DNA from: Nocardioides luteus
Lineage (GTDB): Bacteria > Actinomycetota > Actinomycetes > Propionibacteriales > Nocardioidaceae
Reading direction: 5' to 3'
Length of the DNA stretch: 64,000 bases
Assembly: GCF_000960475.2 (NCBI RefSeq)
Contig: NZ_JZDQ02000002.1
Span: forward strand, 124,001 to 188,000
Below, piece by piece: positions 18,063 through 26,635 of the stretch. The notes under the pieces are model-generated. The model was given only the letters and a program-made list of their open reading frames with translations. It did no database searches and was not told where the DNA came from. The translations under genes and the position numbers were made by a program. Within the stretch, counting starts at the first letter, position 1, and every line of letters begins with the position of its first letter.

Positions 18063-18123
18063 CCGACGAAGCAGGCGTACGGAATGTCAGGCGCTCTCAC
18101 AGATCGGGTCGCTGTTTCGTCGG
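18063..18123. promoter_or_regulatory. divergent ECF41-type promoter pair
   Basis: Two outward-facing promoter-like sequences share spacing and core bases. The plus-strand site has TCTCACA ending at 18101, 16 bases, then CGTCGG at 18118-18123. The minus-strand site has CCTGACA (reverse complement of 18085-18091), 16 bases, then CGTCGG (reverse complement of 18063-18068). From memory, ECF41 promoters follow TGTCACA-N16-CGTC. The plus site matches six of seven -35 bases, the minus site four of seven, and both match the spacer and -10 fully. The ends form the inverted repeat CCGACGAA / TTCGTCGG. Confidence 0.6.
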
Positions 18124-18157
18124 ATCGGTTGTAGACATGCAGACCGAAGGAGCCGCC

Positions 18158-19042
18158 ATGACCGACCCGCACCTCTCCGAGGTGATCAGCGAGCGTCGTC
18201 AGCTGATCAATCTCGCCTACCGTCTGCTCGGATCGCTCGCCGAGGCCGAGGACGTCGCGCAGGAGACCTACACCCGTTGGTACGCCCTGTCCGAGCAGCA
18301 ACGGGACGCGATCGCCTCCCCCGGCGCCTGGATGACGACGGTCGCCAGCCGGATCTGCCTCGATCTGCTCGGCTCGGCACGGGCCAGACGGGAGCACTAT
18401 GTGGGCGACTGGATCCCGGAGCCGGTGCCGGGCGGCTGGCTCGACACGGGGGCGGCGCCGGCCGATCCCGCCGACCGAGTCACCCTCGACGAGTCGGTCA
18501 GCATGGCTTTCCTCGTGGTGCTCGACTCGATGAGCCCCGCCGAGCGGGTCTCCTTCGTCCTGCACGACATCTTCCGCTACACCTTCAACGAGATCGCCGA
18601 GGTCGTCGGGCGCACCCCGGCCGCCTGCCGGCAGCTCGCCTCACAGGCTCGCCGCCGCATCGACCTCTCGCGTACCCGTCCCGGCGCGGAGCGCGCCGAC
18701 CTGGTCCGCAGCTTCAAGCAGGCCTGGGAGTCCCGTGACATCGACGCCCTCGTCGGCCTCCTGGACCCCGAGGCGGTCGCCACCGCCGACGGCGGCGGCC
18801 GCGCCCTGGCCTTCCTCGAGCCGATCAGCGGCGCCGAGCAGATCGCCGCCGTCTGGATGGAGATCGCCTCCCGCGCCCCCGAGGTGACGCTGCAGGAATG
18901 CTCCGTCAACGGCCAGCCCGGCCTGATCGGACAGGTCGACGGTGCCACCGTCTCCGTCTACGCCTTCGACGTCGCCGACGGCCGCATCACCCGCATCTGG
19001 GCCGTACGCAACCCGGAGAAGCTGCGTCCGTGGACGGTCTGA
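18158..19042 (+). CDS. sigJ: ECF41-type RNA polymerase sigma factor (SigJ-like)
   Basis: 294 residues from the ATG at 18158, chosen over an ATG at 18137 because AAGGAG lies six bases upstream. Sigma region 2 (about 8-75; AYRLLGSLAEAEDVAQETY), then a linker with DWIPEP, region 4 (about 115-170; FNEIAEVVGRTPAACRQLASQARRR), and a C-terminal SnoaL-like domain containing DGGGRA. The WLPEP-like linker and DGGGR-type motif mark the ECF41 group, in which the fused C-terminal domain replaces an anti-sigma factor. It probably drives its own gene and the divergent FMN reductase/SnoaL operon. Confidence 0.9.
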   Translation: MTDPHLSEVISERRQLINLAYRLLGSLAEAEDVAQETYTRWYALSEQQRDAIASPGAWMTTVASRICLDLLGSARARREHYVGDWIPEPVPGGWLDTGAAPADPADRVTLDESVSMAFLVVLDSMSPAERVSFVLHDIFRYTFNEIAEVVGRTPAACRQLASQARRRIDLSRTRPGAERADLVRSFKQAWESRDIDALVGLLDPEAVATADGGGRALAFLEPISGAEQIAAVWMEIASRAPEVTLQECSVNGQPGLIGQVDGATVSVYAFDVADGRITRIWAVRNPEKLRPWTV

Positions 19043-19074
19043 TCAGCGGCACGACGGAGGGCCGAGCGTCGCAT

Positions 19075-20511
19075 TCACTTCGCGGCGTACGTGGTCGTAC
19101 GACCCCTACCGCCAGCGGCCGTCACGACAAGTCCCTTCGTACGAAGCTCCGCAACGGCCCGACGGACGGTTACGAGTGACAGGCCCGTACGGCTACTGAT
19201 CTCGGGGACACCGAGCTCACCTCCCTCAACTAGGGCATTGAGAACCGCTTGCTGCTTCTGCCCCATCAACTGGATGGGCTCTTTACCCGGCCGAACAGGT
19301 AGACCTTTTCGGCCAGGTTCTGTGACGCTCAGGATCACCGTGAACTGAATGCCGGTATCGATGAACCGTGGCCGAGGCAGACCGTGATCGTCCAACTGCG
19401 CATTGACCCTGATGAGGCCGGAGGCCAGCGACTCCACGACCCTCACCCCGCCTGGGGCCGAAACCTTCACCCCCAACGAGACCAGCGTCGCGTTTCGCGA
19501 TCGGCTGATCATCTCGCGTCCAAGCCGGTTCACCGTCACGCCGTACAGGCCACCTGGGTTCGTGATCACCAGTTTGTCACGGAAGAGTCGGAGGTTGATC
19601 GCGATGCCTTCGGACCAAGGGGCGAGGTCGCGATGAACAAGAGCGTTTCCAACCAACTCACGGACAACCGCAAGGGGAAAAGTCGGAACGTCCCTCAGAT
19701 GTCCGTCGGAGCCCGAGACGGTCGTGTAGTCGATGTTCGCGGCGACCCAGTCCATCGCCGCATCAAGCATGACGGGAATCGATCCACTCAGCGGCCGGGC
19801 ATTCCGATAGGAGCCGTCCGGCTCAACGCGGGCGACGTGGACAACGTGGCGCGGAAACCTCGTCTGCGGATACTCGCCGAGCATCAGCAGACCAGCGACC
19901 GTCAACTCCCCGTCGCTAGTCATCACTCCACCGTGTCGCAACAACGCATCACCAGAGAACCGTCCCAGCCCGCCACGTTCCTCCCGCGCCACCGCCTCGC
20001 GCCAGGCGGCTAGGCCTTTGACGTCGAGGTCGGCAGCGGTCGTGCCGGAGACCGGCACTGTGTCGAAATGCGGCGCGGAGCGATTGCTCAGAAACCCCTG
20101 TCGCTCGAGGTCCGACAACTGAAAGTCTCCGTCATAGCTTCGCACCCATGACTTGCCGCTGATGTGCGTGCACGGCTTGAACGACGGGTCACATTCTGCG
20201 ACGTTTGCGATCACGACAGGTCTTCCGTCGATCTCGTCATCCTCGATTGAGCACTTCACATGGGGCACGAAGTCCTGCGCGTCGTTGCCAAGGCGCTGCT
20301 TGAGCGCCTGTACGTCATAGATGCCGGTCGCCGTGAACCCGGAGCGTTCGTCGAGTCCGAATACGATCACGCCTCCCCCAGGCGTGTTGGCCAATGCCCC
20401 GATCGATTCGAGCGTCGTCGCAGGATAGCCACCCGCGGCGGACTTCACCTCGATCGCAGTCGTGTCGCCACCGGCAGCCCGTAGTGCGCTCAGGATCTCG
20501 TTGATCGCCAT
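19075..20511 (-). CDS. AlbA_2/Schlafen-like DNA-binding ATPase with C-terminal winged helix
   Basis: 478 residues. The N-terminal AlbA_2 domain (about 15-130; AIEVKSAAGGYP, then ESIGALANTPGGGVIVFGLDE) is followed by a GHKL-like ATPase region, including RELVGNALVHRDL near 285, and a C-terminal winged helix (about 410-470; VPEISSRTGLSLVTVRRAVAEL). This COG2865 architecture is usually annotated as transcriptional regulator or RecG-like helicase, but it lacks helicase motifs. GAGGAG precedes the ATG at 20511. The long palindrome upstream is probably its operator. Codon use is less GC-rich than in neighbours, so it may be acquired. Some relatives sit in defence islands, but nothing else here suggests one. 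Confidence 0.82.
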   Translation of the reverse strand: MAINEILSALRAAGGDTTAIEVKSAAGGYPATTLESIGALANTPGGGVIVFGLDERSGFTATGIYDVQALKQRLGNDAQDFVPHVKCSIEDDEIDGRPVVIANVAECDPSFKPCTHISGKSWVRSYDGDFQLSDLERQGFLSNRSAPHFDTVPVSGTTAADLDVKGLAAWREAVAREERGGLGRFSGDALLRHGGVMTSDGELTVAGLLMLGEYPQTRFPRHVVHVARVEPDGSYRNARPLSGSIPVMLDAAMDWVAANIDYTTVSGSDGHLRDVPTFPLAVVRELVGNALVHRDLAPWSEGIAINLRLFRDKLVITNPGGLYGVTVNRLGREMISRSRNATLVSLGVKVSAPGGVRVVESLASGLIRVNAQLDDHGLPRPRFIDTGIQFTVILSVTEPGRKGLPVRPGKEPIQLMGQKQQAVLNALVEGGELGVPEISSRTGLSLVTVRRAVAELRTKGLVVTAAGGRGRTTTYAAK

Positions 20512-20530
20512 GCCATCGCTCCTCATGTTC

Positions 20531-20586
20531 CCGAATACGTGAAGAATACGTCGAAGAATACGCGCGACGTATTCTTCGACGTATTC
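20531..20586. promoter_or_regulatory. palindromic operator array, GAATACGTCGAA repeats
   Basis: A perfect 20-bp inverted repeat (20542-20561 and 20567-20586) with a 5-base centre. Each arm holds two copies of GAATACG spaced 12 bp apart, and a third direct copy precedes the left arm at 20532. It lies 20 bases upstream of the AlbA_2 gene and about 55 bases upstream of the divergent cysteine-rich protein gene. The repeated spacing suggests several dimers binding cooperatively, most simply the winged helix of the adjacent protein. Confidence 0.75.
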
Positions 20587-20639
20587 TCTCTGCGCGGCAC
20601 GGCGTCAGCTTTCTACAGTGCTCGACATAGGCTTGCCCG

Positions 20640-21401
20640 GTGCCCGAGGTACCCCTGGATTTCCCGCGCGCGTGGGTGGAGTTCGTCAACCCCGACGACC
20701 CCGACGAGCGGATGCGATGCGACCTGACCTGGTTGACGTCGGCCTACTCCTGCATCTTCGGCAACGGCTGCCCGGGGATGTTCAAGAGCTCGCCGGACGT
20801 GGGGTGCTGCACGTTGGGGGCTCACTTCGCGGACGAGGAGGACGAGACGCGGACGGCGGGGTTCGTCGCCGAGCTGACACCGGAGATCTGGGAGCAGCAC
20901 CCGGGCCGTGAGGTGACGACCGACGACTGGGTCGAGCTCGACGAGGACGGCGAGCGGAAGACCCGGGTCACCGAGTTCCGCGGGCAGGAGTCCTGCGTGC
21001 TGGCCAACCGCCCGGACTTCGCCGGCGGATCGGGGTGCGCACTGCACATCCTGGCGGCGAAGGAAGGCAGGGAGCACTTCGAGACGAAGCCGGACGTGTG
21101 CTGGCAGCTGCCGATCCGGCGTACGTTCCGGGATGTCGAGCTCACCGACGGGACGACCTACACCGAGGTGACGATCACCGAGTACGACCGGCGCGGCTGG
21201 GGCCCGGGCGGCCACGACCTGGACTGGTACTGCTCCGGCAACACCGAGGCCCACGTCGCCGTCGAGCCCGTCTACATCACCAACCAGGCCGAGCTGACCG
21301 AGCTGATGGGCAAGGCGGCGTACGCCGAGCTCGTCCGTCACTGCGAGGCGCACGTCCGGTCGAGGTCCGCCCTCGCCCTGCATCCCGCCAGCCCGCGCTG
21401 A
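20640..21401 (+). CDS. cysteine-rich conserved protein, possible metal-cluster protein
   Basis: 253 residues from a GTG start; a TAGGCT box seven bases upstream would fit leaderless transcription. The N-terminal part has clustered cysteines at 27, 38, 44, 56 and 57 ([16 protein letters not shown]), with more in ESCVLAN, SGCALHI, DVCWQLP, WYCSG and RHCEAH. The spacing recalls YkgJ/DUF3109-like proteins, in which cysteines bind zinc or an iron-sulfur cluster. That relationship is from pattern only. It is widely seen in actinobacteria as a hypothetical protein, and no pathway can be assigned from context. Confidence 0.65.
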   Translation: MPEVPLDFPRAWVEFVNPDDPDERMRCDLTWLTSAYSCIFGNGCPGMFKSSPDVGCCTLGAHFADEEDETRTAGFVAELTPEIWEQHPGREVTTDDWVELDEDGERKTRVTEFRGQESCVLANRPDFAGGSGCALHILAAKEGREHFETKPDVCWQLPIRRTFRDVELTDGTTYTEVTITEYDRRGWGPGGHDLDWYCSGNTEAHVAVEPVYITNQAELTELMGKAAYAELVRHCEAHVRSRSALALHPASPR

Positions 21402-21403
21402 CC

Positions 21404-21441
21404 CCAGGGTGTATCTCGACATCAAGAGATAGCGACCCTGG
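21404..21441. promoter_or_regulatory. nested dyad CCAGGGT / TATCTC-N8-GAGATA / ACCCTGG
   Basis: The inner dyad TATCTCGACATCAAGAGATA (21412-21431) has perfect 6-bp arms. An outer pair of arms, CCAGGGT and ACCCTGG, encloses it. It follows the stop of the cysteine-rich protein and precedes the VOC gene by 38 bases. It could be a terminator hairpin for the first gene or an operator (MarR-like in form) for the second. Confidence 0.5.
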
Positions 21442-21478
21442 ATTGGTCTCTCTCTCAGCGAGAGTTCAGAATCGTTAC

Positions 21479-22135
21479 ATGCGCCTGGACCATGTTTCGT
21501 ACGCTGCAGGACCCGATGGCTTGGTACAGACCGCCAAGCAGCTCGGTGAGCTGCTCGGCCAGGAGTTCGTCGACGGCGGGGTCCACCCCCGCTTCGGCAC
21601 CCGCAACTACATCCTGCCGATGCGCGGCGGCCTCTACCTCGAGGTCGTCGAGGCGCTCGAGCACCCGGCCAGCGACAAGGCGCCGTTCGGGCAGGCCGTC
21701 AAGGCCCGCTCCGCGCTCGGCGGCGGCTGGATCGGCTTCGTGATCGGCGTCGACGACATGACTCCGATCGAGGAGCGGCTCGGCCGCAAGGCCGTCCCCG
21801 GCAACCGTCACCTCCCCGACGGCCGCGAGCTCCACTGGCAGCAGATCGGCATCAACGGCCTGATCGCCGACCCGCAGCTGCCCTACTTCATCAAGTGGGA
21901 GACCCCCGAGCTCCACCCCGGCAACGCCGGCTCCGACATCACCCTCACCTGCCTGGAGATCTCCGGCGATCCCGACCGGGTGAAGGACTACCTCGGTGAC
22001 GAGCTGAAGGAGCGCGTCGACCCCTGGACCGGCAAGCCCGCCGAGAACGTCAACATCGAGTGGGTCGCCGAGCACGGCACCCCCGGTCTCCTGGCCGCGC
22101 AGTTCGTCACCCCCCGCGGCGAGGTCCGGATCTGA
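21479..22135 (+). CDS. VOC family (glyoxalase-like) protein
   Basis: 218 residues. The N-terminus LDHVSYAAGPDGLVQTAKQLGELLG and the later GGLYLEVVEALEHP belong to the glyoxalase-like domain of the vicinal oxygen chelate superfamily (Glyoxalase_3 type). His4 of LDHVSY and Glu of LEVVE are the expected metal ligands. The reaction is unknown; this subfamily is generally annotated by fold only. It is followed after 45 bases by a methyltransferase gene, perhaps in the same transcript. Confidence 0.8.
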   Translation: MRLDHVSYAAGPDGLVQTAKQLGELLGQEFVDGGVHPRFGTRNYILPMRGGLYLEVVEALEHPASDKAPFGQAVKARSALGGGWIGFVIGVDDMTPIEERLGRKAVPGNRHLPDGRELHWQQIGINGLIADPQLPYFIKWETPELHPGNAGSDITLTCLEISGDPDRVKDYLGDELKERVDPWTGKPAENVNIEWVAEHGTPGLLAAQFVTPRGEVRI

Positions 22136-22144
22136 CCCGGCGCG

Positions 22145-22166
22145 GGTGGTCGAGCTTGTCGAGACC
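22145..22166. repeat. intergenic dispersed repeat, GGTCGAGC-TT-GTCGAGACC type
   Basis: An imperfect palindrome between the VOC and methyltransferase genes. I recall this same sequence as a very common dispersed intergenic element in Nocardioides and related actinobacteria. Only one copy was noticed here. Confidence 0.5.
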
Positions 22167-22180
22167 CCCGTCGAGGAGAC

Positions 22181-22894
22181 ATGAGCCGCGCTGACCTCCC
22201 CGGCGCTACAGGCGCGATCCCGTCCCCCAACATCTGGAACCACACCGCGACGTACGAGATCGAGAACCGTGCACTCGACCCGCACGGCCGCCTCTGGGCG
22301 GCGATGACCGAGGTCGCACCGTGGACCGGGCGGGATGTGCTCGACCTGGGCTGCGGCACCGGGTTCTACCTGCCGAAATTCGCCGAAGAGGCCCGCACCG
22401 TCACCGGCATCGAGCCGCACCCGGACTTGGTGACATTGGCCCGGCGGCGTACGAAACGCCTGACGAACGTCACGGTCCACAACGGCGTCGCGCAGCAACT
22501 GCCGCTTCCGCCGGCGTCGGTCGACGTCATGCACGCCCGCTGGGCCTACTTCTTCGGGCCGGGTTCCGAGCCGGGGCTCGGCGAGCTCGACCGGGTGATG
22601 CGCCGCGGCGGCGTCGCGATGGTGATCGACAACGACGGCTCCCGCTCGACCTTCGGCGGATGGTTCCGCCGCGGCTATCCGAAGGTCCCGCCGCCCGAGG
22701 AGCAGGAGCGGTTCTGGTCGATGCACGGCTGGACCCGCGTCCCCGTCGACATGGACTGGTCCTTCGGCTCCCGCGCGGACCTCGAGGCCGTCGTCCGCAT
22801 CGAGTTCGACCCCGCCACGGCGGCCGCGATCCTGGAGGAGCACCAGGGGATGTACGTCGACTACGCGGTCAACCTCTGGTGGAAACGCTTCTGA
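22181..22894 (+). CDS. class I SAM-dependent methyltransferase
   Basis: 237 residues of the Rossmann-like methyltransferase fold. Motif I is VLDLGCGTGFYLP near 54-66. The acidic end of strand beta-2 is in TGIEPHPDLV, and motif post-I includes VAQQLPLPPASVDVMHARWAYFFG. This resembles Methyltransf_11/UbiE-type enzymes acting on small molecules. The substrate is unknown. GAGGAG lies about five bases upstream of the ATG. It sits 45 bases after the VOC gene and is convergent with the LysR gene. Confidence 0.82.
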   Translation: MSRADLPGATGAIPSPNIWNHTATYEIENRALDPHGRLWAAMTEVAPWTGRDVLDLGCGTGFYLPKFAEEARTVTGIEPHPDLVTLARRRTKRLTNVTVHNGVAQQLPLPPASVDVMHARWAYFFGPGSEPGLGELDRVMRRGGVAMVIDNDGSRSTFGGWFRRGYPKVPPPEEQERFWSMHGWTRVPVDMDWSFGSRADLEAVVRIEFDPATAAAILEEHQGMYVDYAVNLWWKRF

Positions 22895-22903
22895 TCAGCA
22901 GAG

Positions 22904-23746
22904 CTAGAGGCGCGTTGCGGTCCGGACCAGCGCGGCCAGGGCGAGCGAACGGCTGTGCTGCGGCCAGGCGATGACCGTGGTGACCTCGGGAGCGTCGAGC
23001 ACCGGGATGGTGACGATGCCGTGATGCTGCTCGGCGCGTGCGGACTCCGGTAGGAGCGCGTACGCCCGGCCGAGCGCGATCAGCTGATAGAGCTGCATCG
23101 AGTCGCGGACCTCCGGGCCGGGGCCGTCCGCGTAGCCACCGCCTGACGGCCAGCGCATCGGCGGGAGGCCGGGGATGTCGTCGAGGTCGGCCATCCTCAG
23201 CTGCGACCGGGTCGACCACGGATGGCTGGAGGGCAGGACCGCGACCTGGCCCTCGGTGAGCAGGTCCTCCGAGTCGAGCCCGTCGACGGAGTCGAACGGA
23301 CGATGCAGCAGCGCGACGTCGGCGCGGCCGTCACGCAGTCTCGGCCCCTGCTGCCCGATGCCGCACAGGTCGACCTCGACCTTCACCGATCCCGGCTCCG
23401 CGGCGTAGGCGTCGAGCAGCTTGGTGAGCAGCTCCGTCGAGGCTCCGGCCTTCGAGACCAGGACCAGACCCGGCTCGGCACCGTCGCCGGTGGCGCGACG
23501 GGTGCGGCGCTCGGCCGCGTCGATCACGTCGAGAGCGGCGCGGGCCTCGGCGAGGAGCACCCGGCCGGCGTCGGTCAGCGTGACGCCTCGGCTGTTGCGC
23601 TCGAGCAGCGCACCGCCCAGACGCCGTTCGAGCTGGCTGATCGCGCGTGACAGCGGCGGCTGGGCGATCCCGAGGCGAGCGGCCGCACGGCTGAAGTGAA
23701 GCTCCTCGGCGACCGCGACGAAGTAGCGAAGCTCCCGGGTCTCCAT
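22904..23746 (-). CDS. LysR family transcriptional regulator
   Basis: 280 residues. The N-terminal winged helix (1-60; ELRYFVAVAEELHFSRAAARLGIAQPPLSRAISQLERRLG) is full-length and typical. The effector domain (about 90-280) binds an unknown small molecule. It is divergent from the SDR gene at 23848, and a T-N11-A dyad lies in the 101-base gap (23776-23790). It therefore most likely regulates that oxidoreductase and itself. Confidence 0.92.
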   Translation of the reverse strand: METRELRYFVAVAEELHFSRAAARLGIAQPPLSRAISQLERRLGGALLERNSRGVTLTDAGRVLLAEARAALDVIDAAERRTRRATGDGAEPGLVLVSKAGASTELLTKLLDAYAAEPGSVKVEVDLCGIGQQGPRLRDGRADVALLHRPFDSVDGLDSEDLLTEGQVAVLPSSHPWSTRSQLRMADLDDIPGLPPMRWPSGGGYADGPGPEVRDSMQLYQLIALGRAYALLPESARAEQHHGIVTIPVLDAPEVTTVIAWPQHSRSLALAALVRTATRL

Positions 23747-23775
23747 GACCTCAACCCTAGCTCCGACCTGGGAAC

Positions 23776-23790
23776 ATACCTGAGCGGTAT
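23776..23790. promoter_or_regulatory. LysR-type box ATACC-N5-GGTAT
   Basis: An inverted repeat that contains the T-N11-A signature of LysR-type operators, placed between the divergent lysR and SDR genes. Confidence 0.55.
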
Positions 23791-23847
23791 CGGCGGCGAC
23801 CGAGACGATATTGGAGTCTCCCGCGGCCCCCGACCACGCTTGACGGC

Positions 23848-24579
23848 GTGAGCGAGAACACGATCGCGCTGGTCACCGGCGCAAACAAGGGAATCGGCTA
23901 CGAGATCGCCGCGGGCCTCGGTGCGCGCGGCTGGAAGGTGGGTGTCGGCGCCCGCGACGAGGCCCGCCGGGAGGCCGCGGTGGAGAAGCTGCGGGCGAAC
24001 GGGGTCGACGCCTTCGGGGTGCCGCTGGACGTGACCGACGACGCCAGCGTCGCCGCCGCGGCCCGGCTGATCGAGGAGGAGCAGGGCGGCCTGGACGTAC
24101 TCGTCAACAACGCCGGCGTCACCGGCGGGATGCCACAGAACCCGACCGAGATCTCGATCGACCAGATGCGCGTCGCCGTCGAGACCAACGTCTTCGGCGT
24201 CGTCCGGGTCACCAACGCGATGCTGCCGATGCTGCGCCGCTCCTCGTCGCCGCGGATCGTCAACATGTCGAGCAGCGTGGGCTCCCTCGCCCGGCAGACC
24301 TCGACGGACGACCCGCTGGCCGTGGGGCCGATCTCGGTGGCGTACAGCCCGACGAAGTCCTACCTCAACGCCGTCACGATCCAGTACGCCAAGGAGCTGC
24401 ACGACACGAACATCCTGATCAACCTCGGCTGCCCCGGGTTCGTGGCCACCGACCTGAACGGCTTCCGCGGCGTACGCACGCCGGAGGAGGGCGCCCGGAT
24501 CGCGATCAGCCTCGCGACCCTGCCCGACGACGGCCCGACCGGCGGCTACTTCGAGGACGCCGGCGTCATCCCCTGGTGA
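23848..24579 (+). CDS. short-chain dehydrogenase/reductase
   Basis: 243 residues from a GTG start. The NADP-binding motif TGANKGIG is at 9-16, NNAG near 90, catalytic Ser in IVNMSSS near 140, and YSPTK (Tyr and Lys) near 168. The TGANKGIGYEIA start is like carbonyl-reductase-type SDRs. It is divergent from and probably controlled by the LysR gene, so it may act on an aldehyde or ketone that the regulator senses. The substrate is not known. Confidence 0.87.
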   Translation: MSENTIALVTGANKGIGYEIAAGLGARGWKVGVGARDEARREAAVEKLRANGVDAFGVPLDVTDDASVAAAARLIEEEQGGLDVLVNNAGVTGGMPQNPTEISIDQMRVAVETNVFGVVRVTNAMLPMLRRSSSPRIVNMSSSVGSLARQTSTDDPLAVGPISVAYSPTKSYLNAVTIQYAKELHDTNILINLGCPGFVATDLNGFRGVRTPEEGARIAISLATLPDDGPTGGYFEDAGVIPW

Positions 24580-24679
24580 TTACATTCACGCGAAATCCAG
24601 GTACACGACGTCAAAGGAGGCCACGCTAGGGAGCGACTCGGGTCCTCTCGGACCTCTCGGAAAGATAGGAGCTCCACAG

Positions 24680-25444
24680 ATGCGCCTCATTCCACGTCCC
24701 GGGCGTCGCCTCGGCACGGTCATCGGTTCCCTCCTCGTCACGCTGGCGACCAGCCTGGTCGCCATCACCTCCACGGCCGCCCCCGCCCACGCCGACGCCT
24801 GCTACACCTGGAGCGGCACGCTCCAGCAGGGGTCCACGGGCAACGCGGTCACCCAGCTGCAGATCCGGGTCGCCGGATGGGCGGCCTCCGGCACGATCTT
24901 CTCGATCGACGGCTCCTACGGCCCGGCGACGACGACCGCGGTCCGCAACTTCCAGGCCGCCTACGGGCTCTCCGCCGACGGCGTCGCGGGGACGAACACG
25001 TTCAACAAGCTCTACGCGCTCCAGGACGACGACTGCACCCCGATCCACTTCGACTGGAGCGAGGTCGACGACGTCTGCTACGGAGGCTGGCCGACCCCGA
25101 TCTCCGGGGTGACGATCGCCCAGGTCAAGGCCAACCTGATGCAGGCGATGTGGCGGGCCGAGGCGATCCGGCACCGGCTCGGCGACAACCCGCTCCGGGT
25201 CACCTCGGCCTACCGTTCGAAGGCGTGCAACGACGCGGTCGGCGGCGCCTCGAACAGCAACCACCTCTACGGCCGGGCGATGGATCTGGTGCCCGGCAGC
25301 AGCGCGACGACCATGTGCGGCATCGCCCGTGCCTCACGCCAGTCGTTCCCGCAGGTGCTCGGGCCGGGCTACCCCGACCACAGCGACCACATCCACCTCG
25401 GCATCCAGTCGAGCATCTACCAGAGCGCCTCGCAGTGCTTCTGA
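24680..25444 (+). CDS. secreted peptidoglycan-binding M15 zinc peptidase
   Basis: 254 residues. A signal peptide (about 1-38, ending near PAHADA) is followed by a PG_binding_1 domain (about 45-108; GSYGPATTTAVRNFQAAYGL) and a peptidase M15 domain (about 125-250). Zinc ligands are visible as the His and Asp of SNHLYGRAMDL and the His of SDHIHLG. Related enzymes are D-Ala-D-Ala carboxypeptidases, as in the Streptomyces albus G enzyme. It should act outside the membrane on stem peptides of the wall. It stands alone; the 100-base leader shows no ydaO-type riboswitch. Confidence 0.9.
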   Translation: MRLIPRPGRRLGTVIGSLLVTLATSLVAITSTAAPAHADACYTWSGTLQQGSTGNAVTQLQIRVAGWAASGTIFSIDGSYGPATTTAVRNFQAAYGLSADGVAGTNTFNKLYALQDDDCTPIHFDWSEVDDVCYGGWPTPISGVTIAQVKANLMQAMWRAEAIRHRLGDNPLRVTSAYRSKACNDAVGGASNSNHLYGRAMDLVPGSSATTMCGIARASRQSFPQVLGPGYPDHSDHIHLGIQSSIYQSASQCF

Positions 25445-25446
25445 CC

Positions 25447-26607
25447 TCATGACAGATCGGTGAGCTGGTCGGGATCGGCTTCGGTCCCGACCAGCTCGCG
25501 GAGCTTGTCGTTGACGTCCCAGATCCCGACGTTCATGCCGGCAGTGACGGTCGCACCGCGCCGCCAGTAGGCGATGAACTCGTCACGCTCGGTGTCTCCG
25601 CGGAGCAGCACCTCGTCCTCGGGCGCGGAGCGGCCGACGTACTCCATCGAGAACTCGAACTGGTCGGTGAAGAAGTAGGGCTGCCAGTCATACGTGCCCT
25701 CCTTGCCCAGCATCGTCCGGGCCGCCAGCCGGCCCTGCTTGATCGCGTTGTCCCAGTGCTCGACCCGCAGCGGGCCGAGCACGGTGTGCTGCGCGAGCGC
25801 GACGTCGCCCGCGGCGAAGACCCGAGGATCAGACGTACGCAGCCTCTCGTCGACCACGATGCCGTCGCCGACCTCGAGGCCGGCGTCGGCGGCCAGGCTC
25901 GTGGCCGGTGCGGCTCCGACGGCGACGAGCACGATGTCGGCGGGTATCTCGCCGACGCTGGTGCGTACGAGCCCGGGCTCGATCGCCTCGACGGTCGTCC
26001 CGGTGTGGATCTCGACGCCGTGGCGGGTGTGGAGGGCGGCGACGTGCTCGGCGAGCTCCGGGCCGAGGACGTTGAGCAGGGGCTGCGCGGCCGCCTCGAG
26101 CACGACGGCCTTCCCGCCGAGTGCGGTCACCGACGCCGCGACCTCGAGGCCGATCCAGCCGCCGCCGACGGTGACGACCCTCGTCCCCGGTCGGACCGAT
26201 TCCTTGAGCCTGCGGGCGTCCTCGACGGTGCGGAGGGTCACCGCGTGCTCGATACCCGGGATCGGTGGTGTCTTCGGGTCAGCGCCGGTGGCCAGGAGCA
26301 GCCTGCCGAAGGCCAGCTTCTTGCCGTTGTCCAGCGCGACGGTTCCGTCTTTCAGGTCGAGCGCGGTGGCGGTGGTGCCGGCCAGGACGGTGACATCCTT
26401 CTCGGCGTACCAGGCCTCGTCGTGGGAGAGCTTGAACTCCTTGGCTCCGGCGAGGAAGTCCTTGGAGAGCTGTGGTCGTTCGTAGGGCAGCTCCGGCTCC
26501 CTGCCGACCAGGATCAGGGGGCCGTCATAGCCCTCCTCGCGAAGGGTTTCGATGGCGCTGACCGCAGCAAGACCAGCACCGATCACGACGATGTCCGCAG
26601 TTCCCAT
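25447..26607 (-). CDS. FAD-dependent NAD(P)H:ferredoxin reductase (pyridine nucleotide-disulfide family)
   Basis: 386 residues. The FAD-binding loop is IVVIGAGLAAVSA at 5-17, the NAD(P)-binding loop VVTVGGGWIGLEVAAS near 150, and the FAD motif VFAAGDVA near 268. The order and the C-terminal reductase domain match ferredoxin/rubredoxin reductases that serve cytochrome P450 or dioxygenase systems. No ferredoxin or oxygenase gene lies beside it, so the partner is encoded elsewhere. It ends two bases from the end of the M15 peptidase gene, in convergent orientation. Confidence 0.88.
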   Translation of the reverse strand: MGTADIVVIGAGLAAVSAIETLREEGYDGPLILVGREPELPYERPQLSKDFLAGAKEFKLSHDEAWYAEKDVTVLAGTTATALDLKDGTVALDNGKKLAFGRLLLATGADPKTPPIPGIEHAVTLRTVEDARRLKESVRPGTRVVTVGGGWIGLEVAASVTALGGKAVVLEAAAQPLLNVLGPELAEHVAALHTRHGVEIHTGTTVEAIEPGLVRTSVGEIPADIVLVAVGAAPATSLAADAGLEVGDGIVVDERLRTSDPRVFAAGDVALAQHTVLGPLRVEHWDNAIKQGRLAARTMLGKEGTYDWQPYFFTDQFEFSMEYVGRSAPEDEVLLRGDTERDEFIAYWRRGATVTAGMNVGIWDVNDKLRELVGTEADPDQLTDLS

Positions 26608-26635
26608 GACGCCATCGTCGCGCGGATCCGTCCGT

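Noticed and set aside
19075..20586. A defence island around the AlbA_2 ATPase
   Set aside because: The neighbours are a sigma factor and a cysteine-rich protein; no nuclease, methylase or integrase is adjacent, so only a regulator with an operator is claimed.
24580..24679. c-di-AMP (ydaO) riboswitch before the M15 peptidase
   Set aside because: Wall hydrolase genes in actinobacteria can carry one, but this leader is only 100 bases and shows none of the conserved ydaO sequence blocks.
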